Shown here: in pieces, positions 1 through 11,213 of the stretch
Numbering within the stretch: the stretch's first letter is position 1
Layout of the letters: every line of letters starts with the position of its first letter
Assembly: GCA_020698575.1 (NCBI GenBank)
Contig: CM036248.1
Location: forward strand, 21,130,229-21,194,228
Length of the DNA: 64,000 bases
Source of the DNA: Bostrychus sinensis
Taxonomy: Eukaryota > Chordata > Actinopteri > Gobiiformes > Eleotridae
Direction of reading: 5' to 3'
Notes under the pieces: generated by a model
Told to the model about the DNA's origin: nothing
Seen by the model: only the letters and a program-made list of their open reading frames with translations
The model's database searches: none
Made by a program: the position numbers and the translations under genes

Positions 1-479
1 TGAATATTCTAATTAGCTCCTCTGGGTATTCAGCAGTTGAACAAGATATTACCTCCAATGTTTTACTTATTGATTTGGGGCTTTTATTGTGAAGGGTCTT
101 TTATGTTACATGTAGTTGCATCATTCTGCAGACTATGAACTGATGAAAATGCATTGTGGCTATAAATCATCTTTGTTAAGAATAGAAAAATCTGCTCATA
201 ATATATTCCAATTAGAGATCAAGAATAGCGGAGTCTGTATCACATCCATATGGCACGGCTTAATGTGTGCAAGGTTGTTAACATTTGGCCTATATGTATT
301 GCTATTCTTTTTAAGGACAGTACCCTACTGTTGCACAATTGCACATTTTATGACATTTTTCCTGCTGAAGTTCCTGTACGGTCTTAATTAATTACATTTC
401 CATCTTTAAATTAGCTAGATTTGAAGATCAGACAGACAGAATTGCTATTTACATGTTGGAGTGTGTGGTAACATGGAGT
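1..479. other. 5' flank, no gene seen
   Basis: AT-rich sequence upstream of the CpG-rich block. The only open frame of note (116-391, 91 codons) has no recognisable motif and looks like chance. I see no repeat with clear ends here. Confidence 0.5.
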
Positions 480-499
480 TGAACGCGCTTATTGTCTTT

Positions 500-867
500 C
501 TGCTGGCTTGTGCTTTTTGTATTGTGAGAGTAGGAGGAGCCGCTTTCCTGTGATTGTCTGGCTCTTCTCTCTCTCCCGCTGTGTCTACGCCTCTCTCTCT
601 CTCCCCGTACACTCGCCGCTCTCTGTCGATCTCGCTCTCATTTCCCCCAAAGTTGAATTGTGCGTTTTGCCTCGGAGCTATAGCTGGCGGAGCAGCCTGA
701 CAGTAGCAACCGGACTCACGTTACGCGGAACGACACTGACTGAGAAGAGTTCCACCGTCACACGTCGCTTCTACTGTGTCCTGCCTTCCTTGTGTTTTTC
801 CTCCAACTTCATTTTTGTCTTTTTTTACAAGATGACAGCGGAAATGAGTAAACGGCATATAAAGCTG
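500..867 (+). other. mid2: Candidate non-coding first exon (5' UTR) of mid2
   Basis: The sequence runs into a good splice donor, CTG|GTAGGT, with the intron starting at 868. It lies in the CpG-rich block, and mid2 coding exon 1 has an acceptor at 21505 with only 56 bases of leader before its ATG, so at least one upstream leader exon is needed. MID1 and MID2 are known to use separate 5' non-coding exons. The 5' end at 500 is arbitrary. The frame open across 508-879 has low-complexity Ser/Leu-rich translation and is not taken as coding. RNA evidence could place the real first exon elsewhere in the 20 kb upstream of coding exon 1. Confidence 0.4.
832..867 (+). promoter_or_regulatory. Candidate upstream ORF, first part
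   Basis: An ATG at 832 has A at -3 and opens twelve codons that run to the proposed donor at 867 (MTAEMSKRHIKL). Joined to 21506 the frame stays open for 17 more codons and stops with TGA at 21557-21559. If left unspliced it stops in the intron at 877-879. Depends entirely on the inferred splice. Confidence 0.3.
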
Positions 868-2289
868 GTAGGTGTCTGAAACCCCTCTTCACGCAGCGCG
901 CACTTCCATAAGTGTTTGGCTGTTTTGGGGAGAAACTGCTTGGTGGCAGATGCGCGTGGATTGGCACAGGCGCGCAGGGATTTAAATGGGGACCAGTGGT
1001 TGTAATGTTTTGCGCGGACATCAGCTGGATTTGTCATGACGCGCTTTGCCGTTGGCTTTCTCTTGAATGGAACCGAGTGTAGGGCGCACGATCATGTCAG
1101 AGGTAGGCTGGCTGCTGGGATAAACTTGAACATTTTTGTAATGTAACCTAGTTACCCTGTTACGGGACGGATTTGTATTTTGGAGAGTGTTACGATGATG
1201 CGCACTCCTGGCGTAAAATGGCACGCGTCATGTCAATGATCTCCTTTCAGTAGTCGATAATTCCCTGTTATTGTTTGACATTTTCTAATAGGCTATCAGC
1301 TGTGTTTTAAGCCTTTGCTTCTCATGGAAATAGGCTATGTGATGATTCTGCGCGTGGCTGCAATGACAAGCTTATGAAACGAGTTTACCAAAGCATGTAT
1401 TCATTTGGCATCAGCTATATTAATAAACTAAAGAAATAAAATGGTTTTAGTTTTTTTTTTTTCAAACGTCGCCTGCTCTTGACCCCACTTTGCAAAACCA
1501 CTATGTTCAAAATATATAAAACAGCCCACTTACCCATGGTTTTATAAGTGATAAAACCCACACTGCTTCTTTTACTAAATGGGTGCCTTAAATTAATTTG
1601 CAGTCAAATTTTGATGCACAGAACTGTAGGTCCATAGACATTATACATAGACATTATAAAGTAGAATGCCTTTTGTCTAATCTGTACATTAACAAACCGG
1701 TTTCCTTTTGTTTGCATGTTTGAGAGCAGGAAGGTGTACTAAGGTTCACTAAAAGAACAAGCTCAATCAACCAAACACATTAAGTGCATGGTTGTATTGT
1801 TTACTTAGTTTTGTTTGTCCCAGAGTTTCCCCACCTCGGCTCATCAGACCGATTACACAGCAGCAGACTCATATGTGCTTCCATTGCAGTTAGCTGGCAG
1901 TGCTCACGGCTGCCACTTATATGCTCAGCCAACATACGTTCTTCCCTCTGAGTGTCTGCTATCTTTAGACTTGTTTTCCTGTCTATCCTTCGCCCTCTTC
2001 CTCTGTCATCTCTCCCTCTGCTGGATTACCCATGCATCAATCATGTGTTGTTCCATCCAACTCTCCTCGTTTCCCATGATCTGTTTAGTGCTTTTAGGAC
2101 ATGTAGCAAGCTCATTTATTTGTGCTTATGTATTTGTTTGTTTAGTCTTTAATTTAGTTTAGTCTTCTTACTGTACATGTTTCAGAGGCCATTTTGCTTT
2201 CATGATGCATTTTGGAGCTAAGAAGAAGCATTAATACATGGTTTTGATATTAAATAATTTGTTTAAAAGACCGAGTGACCTACCTAGTT

Positions 2290-2490
2290 TTTCTTTTGGC
2301 TTTTTTCTTCTGCCACAGCAAACAATCTGCCTACTGAGGTGCAGTGATTTCTATATTGATTCAACAAAAGTTTTATGTTGGATGCCCTTCCTGACACAGC
2401 CCTCGCCATTTATCTGGGCTTTGAACCAGCACCAGCCAGTACACAGACTTGTGCTTCCATGTGGTTGGATTACTTCACTTGAGTGTAGCT
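2290..2490 (+). repeat. Teleost interspersed repeat, family A copy
   Basis: Contains the family core GATGCCCTTCCTGACACAGC followed by a segment ending in a CTTGTG...GGTTGGATT motif. Similar cores occur at 7690, 23770 and 60660 on this strand and reversed at 2662, 5262 and 53670. The core is common in teleost genomes; I leave its class (SINE or LINE tail) open. Confidence 0.6.
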
Positions 2491-2661
2491 TTAAAAGTTT
2501 CAAAAGCTTTAGATTAGATTAGTTTATTTGAACAAGGACAATGCACTTGCATAAAACACATATTTATACATGAGTTTGTTTGTTTGTTTGTTTACATCAG
2601 GATAGGAAATTATCTTTATTGTTAGATGCTAATTTAAACAAATGTAGCTATAACTCATAAT

Positions 2662-2860
2662 TTCAATCCAGCCACAGGTAGTCACAAGCCAGTGTACTAT
2701 TTGTGCTATTCCCAAGCCTGGAATAATGGAGAGGGTTGCCTCAGGAAAGACATCCAGCCTAAAACCTATGCCAAGTCATTAAGAAAATCACTGCAGGCTA
2801 GGAGGCTTGCTGTGGCAACCCCAGAAACGAAAAGCCAAAAAGGAAAGAAGTGGTTGTAAC
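2662..2860 (-). repeat. Teleost interspersed repeat, family A copy (reverse)
   Basis: Reverse-orientation copy: CAATCCAGCCACAGGTAGTC at the left, GGAGAGGGTTGCCTCAGGAA in the middle, and CTGTGGCAACCCCAGAAA near the right end. It faces the + copy at 2290-2490 across about 170 bases. Confidence 0.6.
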
Positions 2861-3641
2861 ATACTTTTCATAATTAATTGTATTTAATAAAATATATATA
2901 AAACTGATCATAACAATTCTTTGAGATTGACCTAATACCTTCAACCAATAAGTGCCTCATTGTAAAATATTGCACCAACACTTTAGCTACAAAAGTAATG
3001 GTTCAAGCAGCCTTATAACTGAAACACTTGTAGTTATCACTTTTTAGACTGAAACTTGAATACGCTGTTGTGTGTGTGCCATGGGGCAGCCCTTTTCATT
3101 CACCCAGCGCATATACTGCTAGAAACCAAAGAATCCGCATCCCTGATGTTTTTTAAGACCATGCCATTCCAGACCAAATCCTCCTCAATTTGTCATGCTT
3201 TCCCAGCTTTCCTCAACAAATCTGGACCACAGCGATTCCACTAATTCTTCTCAGCAGTTCACATAAATCACTGCAGTGAGACGACATGGCCCACTTTTAA
3301 TAAACAATGTTTCCTCTGAGTTTTTACCCTGGGCCATCGACCTTGTGCGCTTAGGGATAGTAAATGAGCTGAGAAAACTATTATGTAGCGGCAAATAATA
3401 GAAGGGCTAAATCACATCGCTACTGTAAGTCTAAGAGTGTGCACTGCCATTTGTTTTACATAATAAGAACTGTCAGTCGATCTGCTATAAAGTATGCATT
3501 TTATGGTCTGTAAAAGTAACATTAGAAGCGGTAAAGTGGCTTTTATTGGTGTATTGAAGAAAAGAAAATATTTATGAATAGTTATTTTAAGGTCTGTTAT
3601 GCACAACTTTAACAGCAGAAGTATTGCTCAGTATAACTGGA

Positions 3642-3806
3642 AACAGAGGTGGAAAAGAACATAGAGCTAATGCTTCTTTCCTATAAATATACAATTAAAT
3701 AAGTAAAAGTATTTTATTATCATTAATAGTAGTGGTAGGTTATTTTTTTCACTAGCAGTACTTTTACTTATGTACAGATTTTGAGTACTTTTTCCACATT
3801 GCAAAA
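3642..3806. mobile_element. Probable short hAT-like relic (GGTGGAAA...AAGTACT family)
   Basis: The left edge reads CAGAGGTGGAAAAGAACA and the right edge TTGAGTACTTTTTCCACATT, imperfect inverted ends of the family seen complete at 37434-37972. No matching flanking duplication was found, so it is probably decayed or truncated. Confidence 0.35.
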
Positions 3807-5261
3807 TTGACAGTGCTGCTTTTGCTTAACAGTAACAAAATGAAATGTTTAATGTTGTTAGAGGGGACCAAGCATATACATTATTTGCAATAATGTTTGG
3901 AACATTTGACTGTTAATAAAAGAAAAGATTTGATTCTTAATTCTGAATTGATCCGAGGGCTTTATGTTTGAGTGGCGGCAGACATGTCCTGGATGTGACA
4001 GACTGCCTCCTGTCTCAGTCTCTAGACGCGTTTGATCTCTTCATTCCACAGAAGGCCCCTGTCTACACCAGCGCCTACTGCATGTAGATAAGGCAGAGGA
4101 GCTCTCATGCATGTCATCGCACTGCTCAACAACTGTGGGCCAAAAAGAACTGGTAAAAAATATTTTATTGAGTGAGTTTGTAAGTCTTTCTGACAGTGTA
4201 CATTTTGGTATAGAACTAGGTCTAATGGTCAAGTGGCATTGAGTTTTAATATATGGTGTAAAACAAAAGCACAAAGGCATTTCACTGCATGCTAGGAGGC
4301 AGATAATTTGCTTTGACGACCAAACATGCTGAAAGGAAAGAAGATATTACTAGAGCGTGTAACACTGACTACTTGCTGAAGCACTGTTCTGACTTGTTGA
4401 ACAATTATTGCTTTTGATCAGTTAAAAGAATGAGAAACCTAAAGTATTTTCTGTCTGACTTACACAATTTATCATAAATTCATAGCAAATTAATGCAGTT
4501 ATTTTTCTTCACTTGCTGCACATTGGCAGATATTTGTTTTAATATCTTCATTAGACTCTCACACCCAGAGAATGGGCAACATTAGGCATATAAGCTGGAA
4601 GACTGAGCCCTAATTGGCTGTCATTTCCCCCACACAGTGTTTGATTAAACTCAGCAGCACTTCTGATTAGGCCAGATTGTACAATAACATTAGCAAGAAT
4701 AATTGTTTCTTGCCCCCACCAAATCTGTTTGTTGTTTTGTTTGTTTGCATTGAGATATTAGAGAGCATTAGAGATAGGGGAAGTGAACACAGCGTAGTAA
4801 CTTGACTTTGAGACATTCAGAAGGGCTCATACTACAGACTAACATTACTGGATCCTTTAGCAAGCTCACATCAACCAGCGCTGCACGATCAGGTCAAAAG
4901 TGCAGCTGAATCAAAACTTGTGTGCAAATTTCTGTCAGATGGAAGACAATATATCACGATAATGATAAATTAAAAATACTATATATTGTGAAACCTTACT
5001 CTGAGACATGCAAAATGCATAAGCTATACTAGGACCACGCTTGGGTAAATGGCAGTGTAGTACAGCTACAGTAGTAACAGCCAGCTGCCTGTGTGAAGTC
5101 CTGCACGTGTTTACCATGATCTCACCTGCTGGGACCAGAGCCCAGGATCAGGCCCAGCTCTGCTGTCATGTTGCCCACCCAAACATCTCTCTCCAGGGCA
5201 CATTAACAGACCGCATCTGTGTGACACCACCACTGAGGTTTAGAGGCTGCACATGATATGT

Positions 5262-5440
5262 TCTGCAATCCAGCCACTGTTTACAAGACAGTGTGCTCCT
5301 TGTGCCGGTCCTGATCCTGGACAAATGGAGAGGGTTGCATCATTAAGGGCAACAGGTGTAAAAAAAAAAAAAAAAAAAAAAAATCAAAGGCAATTATGAT
5401 TTGTTGTCATAACTCAAGAAGGGAAAAGCTGAAAGGACAG
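5262..5440 (-). repeat. Family A repeat copy interrupted by poly(A)
   Basis: Matches the reverse-orientation family A copy at 2662-2860 (GCAATCCAGCCACTG..., GGAGAGGGTTGCATCA). An A run of 24 bases (5360-5383) interrupts it. A short piece of the same family lies at 6075-6113 and a fragment at 4275-4345. Confidence 0.5.
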
Positions 5441-5964
5441 AAGAATAAGTTTGTATGTTATGCAAAGTTCTGTTACTAAATATGCCAGTAATAAGCACAA
5501 TTGTGCAGTTGATATCAACTGCCAAGATTTAAACACTAAATATCCAACCCCACCATTGTGAGGCAAAGATTTTTTTTTATTTACTTCAGTGGTGTTTTGG
5601 GACTTTCTGGTTAGCGTTAATTGCTACTCCGAGCAGAGAGCAAAGCCTAAAAGTCAGGTTTTAGGGATTGGGAAATAGGAACCACCCTTTTTCTGTGCCT
5701 GACTCATGCGCTCAGACTTGCATCATGCTCACAGGCAGCTCTTAGAAACACCTCTATAAAAACACATCTTTTCCGCTCACAGCTGGTGGGGTCAGTGCAC
5801 CTCTTTTATACGGGGCCCTTCACTGCTCAGTCTGTGGGCTGTGTTGTAGCGCCATATGTCACAGGTATTTACCATACTAAAAAGAGATTTTAGGAATTAA
5901 GTTTGCATTGCATGTCTTAACTTAGTTTAGTTATGTGTTATTAATATCCCTTCATAATAGCACA

Positions 5965-6070
5965 ACAGTACAGCCCTCAAAAATTAGAATATCATGGAAA
6001 AGTTTATTTTTTTTCAGTAGTTCAATTCAAAGTGACACACCATACTATAAAGATTAATTGCACACAAAAT
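5965..6070. repeat. Short interspersed repeat fragment
   Basis: The stretch with AAAAATTAGAATATCATGGA resembles a repeat I know to be widespread in fish genomes. No ends or duplications are visible, and the class is not assigned. Confidence 0.25.
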
Positions 6071-7388
6071 AAAAATAATGCAGCCACAAGGGGTCACAAG
6101 CCAGTGTGCTTCACTTTTTTACCATACTGTGTTTAATTCACTGATGTAGGACAAAATGTATATTTTTTTAATAATGTAGATCTACTAAGGCTGACCTTGT
6201 TGCAAGTGAACCATAATCATTATAACTCATAAAAGTGGAAGTTGAGTAAAGCTTTTGCAACAGTACCTCATAGTGCTTTGATAATTATATAGCCACAGGC
6301 ATACTTTGACTGTTGTTAACATGTTTTCTCAGTGGTTTTGCTAAGCCAGTGGAAATGGCTATTTTTAAAACATTGATGTTAGCTGACTATTGTTTAGCTC
6401 ACAACGTATTGATTTGTGTTGCACAAACAAAGACGGCATGTTTAAGCCATGCTTAGTAAAAGAGGCAAGAGCTCAGAATTGACTAAATCTCTACAAACCC
6501 TGAGTAGATGACTTCTTTTAATAACCCTTGTTTTGATTATGACAACCTGGATGACTCACATAAAGGAGGAATAGAATATGCCCTTTGTTCTCTCTCCATC
6601 AGAAAAGATAATTTAATGAACTGAAATGGGACTTCATTGGCACTGTATTAGTGTGCAGTAATTAAGTGTTGCATAGTGTTGCAATATCATTGTTGTTTCA
6701 GCTGCAGTAATCAAGCTTGGGTCTGCCTTTGCTTATTGCTGATGTTGTAATACACTGACAGTCTGCAGCACGTCCCCATCAATATATATGTGATCTCTGT
6801 CAATATGTGTTTTCATCTGAGGTGAGGATTTACTTGAAAATGAACAAATACAAGTTTATCAGTCTCCTGAAATGATTGAGCAAATACAACTGTAAGCCGC
6901 TGACATTTGAAAGCCCACACCTCACCGAGCCAATCGAAAAGCGGCCAAACAAAACAATAGCTCAAACACTCTCCTGAAGGAAATGCCACACATTACAGTG
7001 ATGTATAAATAGAAGGGTCTAACTTAGCAAAGGCACGATAGAGGACAGGAACCCCCTCCCAGAGGTCACACCGACAGCAAGGTCTCCACTCGCCTTGCCT
7101 TTTTTGCTCCTTTGTTTCTCTGTCTCTGTATGATCTATTTGGAGCACATTTCTCTTGACCTCACTCTGAGTTTTTTTTTTTCTCCCAGGGTTTATTTAGG
7201 TTTTTTGTCTGCCCCCTTTACTGTGACACTCAGTCATCTTGAATAACTAGACACCCAACACATCTCCAACACCTGCTGCTATGTGGTACACTACTCCATC
7301 TACTGTATTATTTTAGGAGTATGTTGGTCAAATCCCAATACACATACACAATGCATTTGTCTGAAATCATTGTGATAAGAATACTTCT

Positions 7389-7576
7389 TTTTTTTTTTTT
7401 AAGATATTTTTGACCATTTTTTTTATTAGACAGTATATAGTGGAGTAGTGCCAGGAAATCATGGGGAGAGACATTCAGCAAAGTGTCAGAGTCAGGATTT
7501 GAACCCACAACACCAAGGCAGGCTGTAGATGGCATGCATATCCGCCGCAGCTCTGCCAACTGAGCTATACCACGCT
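7389..7576 (-). mobile_element. tRNA-derived SINE with 14-bp target duplication
   Basis: Read on the - strand from 7576, it starts with a tRNA-like head containing box A (TAGCTCAGTTGG) and box B (GGGTTCAAATCC), continues through a body with CTGTCTAATAAA, and ends in an A-rich tail (the T run near 7389-7400 on the + strand). The flanks 7375-7388 and 7577-7590 match at 13 of 14 bases (ATAAGAATACTTCT and ATAAGAAAACTTCT). This is not a functional tRNA gene: it has no tRNA 3' half and is flanked as a retroposon. Confidence 0.75.
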
Positions 7577-7599
7577 ATAAGAAAACTTCTGTCTTTTAG

Positions 7600-7915
7600 T
7601 CTTTTTCCTTCTACGGTTGCTACAACAAATCATCTGCCTCCTAGTGTCTGATGATTTGTGTATTGATTTAGTATAGGTTTTACTCCTTCCTGACACAACT
7701 CTCTCTATTAATCCGGCCTTGGGACTGGCACAAATCTTAGGCCTGACACAGAGCCATATACTGACAAACAACCATTCACTCTCACATTCATTCACTAGGG
7801 GCAATTCTGATTCACTGATTCTCCTAACACATGCACGTCTCCGGACGGTGGGAGGAAGCCGGGGCTCCCAGGGTGAAACTCATAACCTCCCTGGTGAGAG
7901 GCATGAGCTTTAACT
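7600..7915 (+). repeat. Family A repeat joined to a second teleost repeat segment
   Basis: 7600-7780 carries the family A core (GTTTTACTCCTTCCTGACAC, GGCCTTGGGACTGGCACAAA). It continues into a segment with ACAAACAACCATTCACTCTC and GACGGTGGGAGGAAGCCGGG, a combination widely repeated in fish genomes. A piece of that second segment also lies at 47440-47515. The frames translated through it are not genes. Confidence 0.55.
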
Positions 7916-8170
7916 ACTCAGCCAATATTATATTATTATGGAGCCTCAATGGTAAAATAAAGAAAAATCCATCTAGTGTAATATATGTATTGACACACGG
8001 ATTACATTTTCTTATCCCAAAGTAAGAGACGGAGATAAAAGTTCTCCTGAAAATGAGGTTAGTGTCTGTGTAATATTGTTGCCAAGAATTCAGTCGAGAC
8101 AATTCCAACAAGTCTTTCAAGCGTGCTATCTTTCCTATCAGTTGTAGAAATGTGTTTCCCTGCCGGCGGG

Positions 8171-8190
8171 CCACACACACACACACACAC
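8171..8190 (+). repeat. CA microsatellite
   Basis: Ten CA units. Shorter GT arrays also occur at 18145-18160 and 47565-47580. Confidence 0.8.
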
Positions 8191-8781
8191 TGAGAGATTG
8201 AAGCCCAGCTGTAGTTGGTGACCAATTTAGAGAACGGCAAGCTCATGATGTATAACGCACACAGAAAAATACATTTATCATCTGTACTGTCTGTGCTTTA
8301 TGACTTCTTATTTCAGTCTCATCAGAACAAGCAGCTCATCGATTACTGCAAGAGTGTGTGTGTTTTTCACTTAATAAACAACATCTCATAGCAGCCCATA
8401 TGCTTTTCATTTTAAGTAATCACTTTTAGTCAACTGGCACTTGTATTGCAAATAAGAACACTTCTCACTAGTATTAAATCATCCTTCCAATCATTAAAAC
8501 TTCACTACTTAGTTTTACTTTTACATCAGAGTCAACACCTCACCTCATAGTAACAGCAAAGCAGCCTTCACTGCGTTTTTAAAGGGGCCATAGTATCCAA
8601 AATCTACTTTTCTTAGTGTTATACCATGTTATAATATTCCCGCATCAAAAACATACCTTGAGCTGTGTTTTGCTTCATTCATGCATGTTCAATTAATGTT
8701 AATTGTCTGGAACGGCCAGAGGTCTCAAAATGCTCAGTTTGCATGTACCTCCGCCTCTACCGCAAACCCCTGCCCACCTTA

Positions 8782-9481
8782 AGGCCTCCATACACCAAGG
8801 CGACGATCGCCCATCTGAAGCCGTCTTTACGGTTCTTCTACGTCGCTCATTTCCGTCCTTTTGATATGTATGCGCCGTCAGCCCCCATCGCTCCAGGACG
8901 GAGGCCGTCTGACTAGTTTTCTGCCGTTTGGCCTTGTTGAATCGGCGTCTTTAGTCTTTGGCACGAAGCGCTCTGATAGGCCTAGCACTACAGCTGCCGC
9001 GCCAATCAGCTCATGGGAATTTTAGCGGAAGTGACGGAGTGACGAGAGGTGAAAACCGCTGTGGCAGCGTACCGTCATCATTTTTGCATTCTTTGCAATT
9101 CCATGCGGAAAGTTATCTTCTTCAAGTAACAGAGCAGCAGCACCTAATCCACACAAAACGATGCCCAAACCGGCCATTATCACGCTTCTCAAATGTTCAG
9201 ACAAGCTGAGAACAGTGGCAGACCAAGGCGCGCTACATGCATATGTCTTCCGCAAACATTGTGTCACTTCCGTTGATCTTTGCTCACTGGCTAGCGCCAT
9301 CTGCCGCTTTGGGGGGGTAATTACATCACGCGCATGTGCAAGACACGGTCTTTAGGTCGGTTGTCGCTTCGGTGTATGAAGAGGGAAAAAGGTCATGCAA
9401 CGTGAGGAAACGGGAGGGAACGAGAGGAGATGAGAAGAGACGAGCTGTCGCTCTGGGAGTCACCTTGGTGTATCGAGGCCT
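8782..9481. mobile_element. Harbinger-like non-autonomous DNA transposon, 700 bp
   Basis: The left end AGGCCTCCATACACCAAGGC and the reverse complement of the right end AGGCCTCGATACACCAAGGT form terminal inverted repeats. Flanking TTA at 8779-8781 and 9482-9484 is the 3-bp target duplication (TWA type) expected of PIF/Harbinger elements. The interior is GC- and CpG-rich, unlike the surrounding intron, and contains no transposase that I recognise. The 64-92 codon frames inside it (8958-9355) lack known motifs and overlap on both strands. Confidence 0.7.
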
Positions 9482-10318
9482 TTAGGAAGCACTGACCAAT
9501 AAACATTCATTCATTTATTCAGTCTGCTCACATTTTGTAGTTAATGGGATTGGCTGGCCAGTTTTTGCCTTTTTTTAGGCAATCGGATGATTCTTTCACT
9601 TCAGTGCCAATTTTTGGTCAGGCACATGTCCGGGCAACCATGTGACTGAAGGACCCCAGCTTCCTCAACCATCTTTTAGCAGTTTGGGCATCTTACTCTG
9701 CAGTTCATAGGAAATGCTGAAATGCTGAAAAGCTCAAAATGGCAATAAAAAGATTTTGCTCATTTCTCTGGCACAGAGCCTCGTAGAACAAAAATTCTAA
9801 ACGCATTTTGTAATTTTTCTCATGCTCCACTTGCACCGCAAATTTGACTGAGAGAGCCTTATTAATTAAAAAAATAAATAAATAAACTAATCTTTAACTG
9901 TCCTCAATGTCATATTCTAATACATTTGTTTGTATTACTGTGCATTACTAAAACACATGGCTATATTATATTAATTTCTTTCAGAATGACTGGGATAGAC
10001 AATTGGAAATATAAAAACATAGATTACCAAAATGTATTACCTGCCCATGAAATATAATACTGTTACCATGAAATGTAATACCTTTTTAATACATTTTACC
10101 CTGTTGTGCTTTCATATAAATTTCCTTTCCATGTAAATGTACAGAAACCTAATTGTTGCTTCTTTTATTACATGCACATATAAAACAAGTAGGTATATTT
10201 GTATTTTCATTTTTTGAGGAATGTAAGGGTTAGGGTAGAGAGAGGGAGGGGTTGTTGGTTTAAAGGTTGTCAGGGTTTCTGAAGGCAGCTTAGGTGTGCC
10301 TACACCACTTCTTCTTTC

Positions 10319-11213
10319 TTAGGTTGGACCTGTAGCTGTTCCAGTGTGTCCACTATCTGCCACCTCTTCACCTCGCTGTTCTGTAGAGCACTCTGCAGAT
10401 CTTTCCATTATGAGGCAGGCCACCTCCTCCTCTGCTGTCAGGTCCTTCACCTGCTGTTTGTGGTTTTTAAGTTTGCGCTGCTGATCGCCCACCATCTTGG
10501 CCAACTCCTCCTTACCCCTCGTGATGGCATCATGCATTGAGGATGACTTTGTCTTGTTCTTTGACATCTTCAGAGTTGTTCTTATCTGTGATGTGAGTGG
10601 TATGGAGTGTTTTTTTTTTCGGAGTAGTGTAGGCTATGTCTTGCAGGTGGTCCCTCCTAACAGTCTGGATGGCCTGTTTATCCTCTCTTAGTTTTCCAAG
10701 CAGTTCCTGAAGTTGATCTTTGCTGTACTCTCACTGCTTCAGTGGTGTTTTATTGGTTAGAATCTGCTTTTTTAGTTCGTCCTGAGTGTTGCGGAGAGCC
10801 CATCTTGTCTGGTTAAGCAGGACGGCTCTGTGGTGAGCCAGCACCACCTCCACATTTAGCTCCTGCTTGAGACACTGTTTTTTGTGGATTTGCTCCTGTA
10901 GTTCACTCTGTGTCTTGAGAGCGGTGGCTTTTGACTCCTCCAGCTTTTTTTGAGCTCCTGTACCAGCTGGGTCTCCTCAGGTGTTTTTGGGGCCTAGGTG
11001 GTGGAAGGATATATATATTTATTTTTTTCACTATCATGGTCAGTTACAGATGTAAACATACTACATACCAGCCTGGTCTCCTCAGGGGTTGGTCTTGGTT
11101 TGCTCTCGGGCTGGTGTTTCCTGCAGCGTGCTCTCTGCAGGTGAGGAGTTCGGCACAGCCTCATCATAGAGGCCTTCATTGTTGGAGAACATATTCTTGT
11201 CCCAGGGCTTCAT
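10319..11213 (-). pseudogene. Broken coiled-coil protein coding sequence, parent not identified
   Basis: On the - strand an ATG at 11213-11211 in good context (GTCACCATGA) opens a frame starting MKPWDKNMFSNNEG. Coiled-coil-like sequence rich in Glu, Lys, Gln and Leu then runs in shifting frames to a stop at about 10319 (final 82 codons open from 10567). Damage: a frame change at a 7-A run near 10946-10952, an in-frame TGA near 10730, and an early break near 11085. Two near-identical stretches (CCTGAGGAGACC...CTGGTA) lie about 100 bases apart at 10960-10983 and 11065-11090. The sequence between them starts GTATGT and ends CACCTAG, so it could be a small intron or an insertion. No poly(A) tail or flanking duplication is seen. 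I do not recognise the parent gene. Confidence 0.5.

Larger units (their letters stand above)
480..1225 (+). promoter_or_regulatory. CpG-rich block, candidate mid2 promoter
   Basis: CpG dinucleotides are dense here (clusters near 700-770, 890-1040 and 1150-1225) compared with the AT-rich, CpG-poor sequence on either side. The left part holds a pyrimidine-rich stretch (about 555-640) of CTCTCT type. No convincing TATA box is placed at a fixed distance, so the start site cannot be fixed. CpG-rich promoters are usual for vertebrate genes of broad expression. Assignment to mid2 is an inference from strand, the splice donor at 867/868 and the absence of any other gene in the window. Confidence 0.45.

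Noticed and set aside
508..879. 123-codon frame in the CpG-rich block
   Set aside because: Ser/Leu-rich translation of a pyrimidine tract that runs through the proposed splice donor; better read as untranslated leader.
7495..7576. tRNA gene on the - strand
   Set aside because: Box A and B are present but the sequence is a SINE head with a retroposon body, A tail and target duplication.
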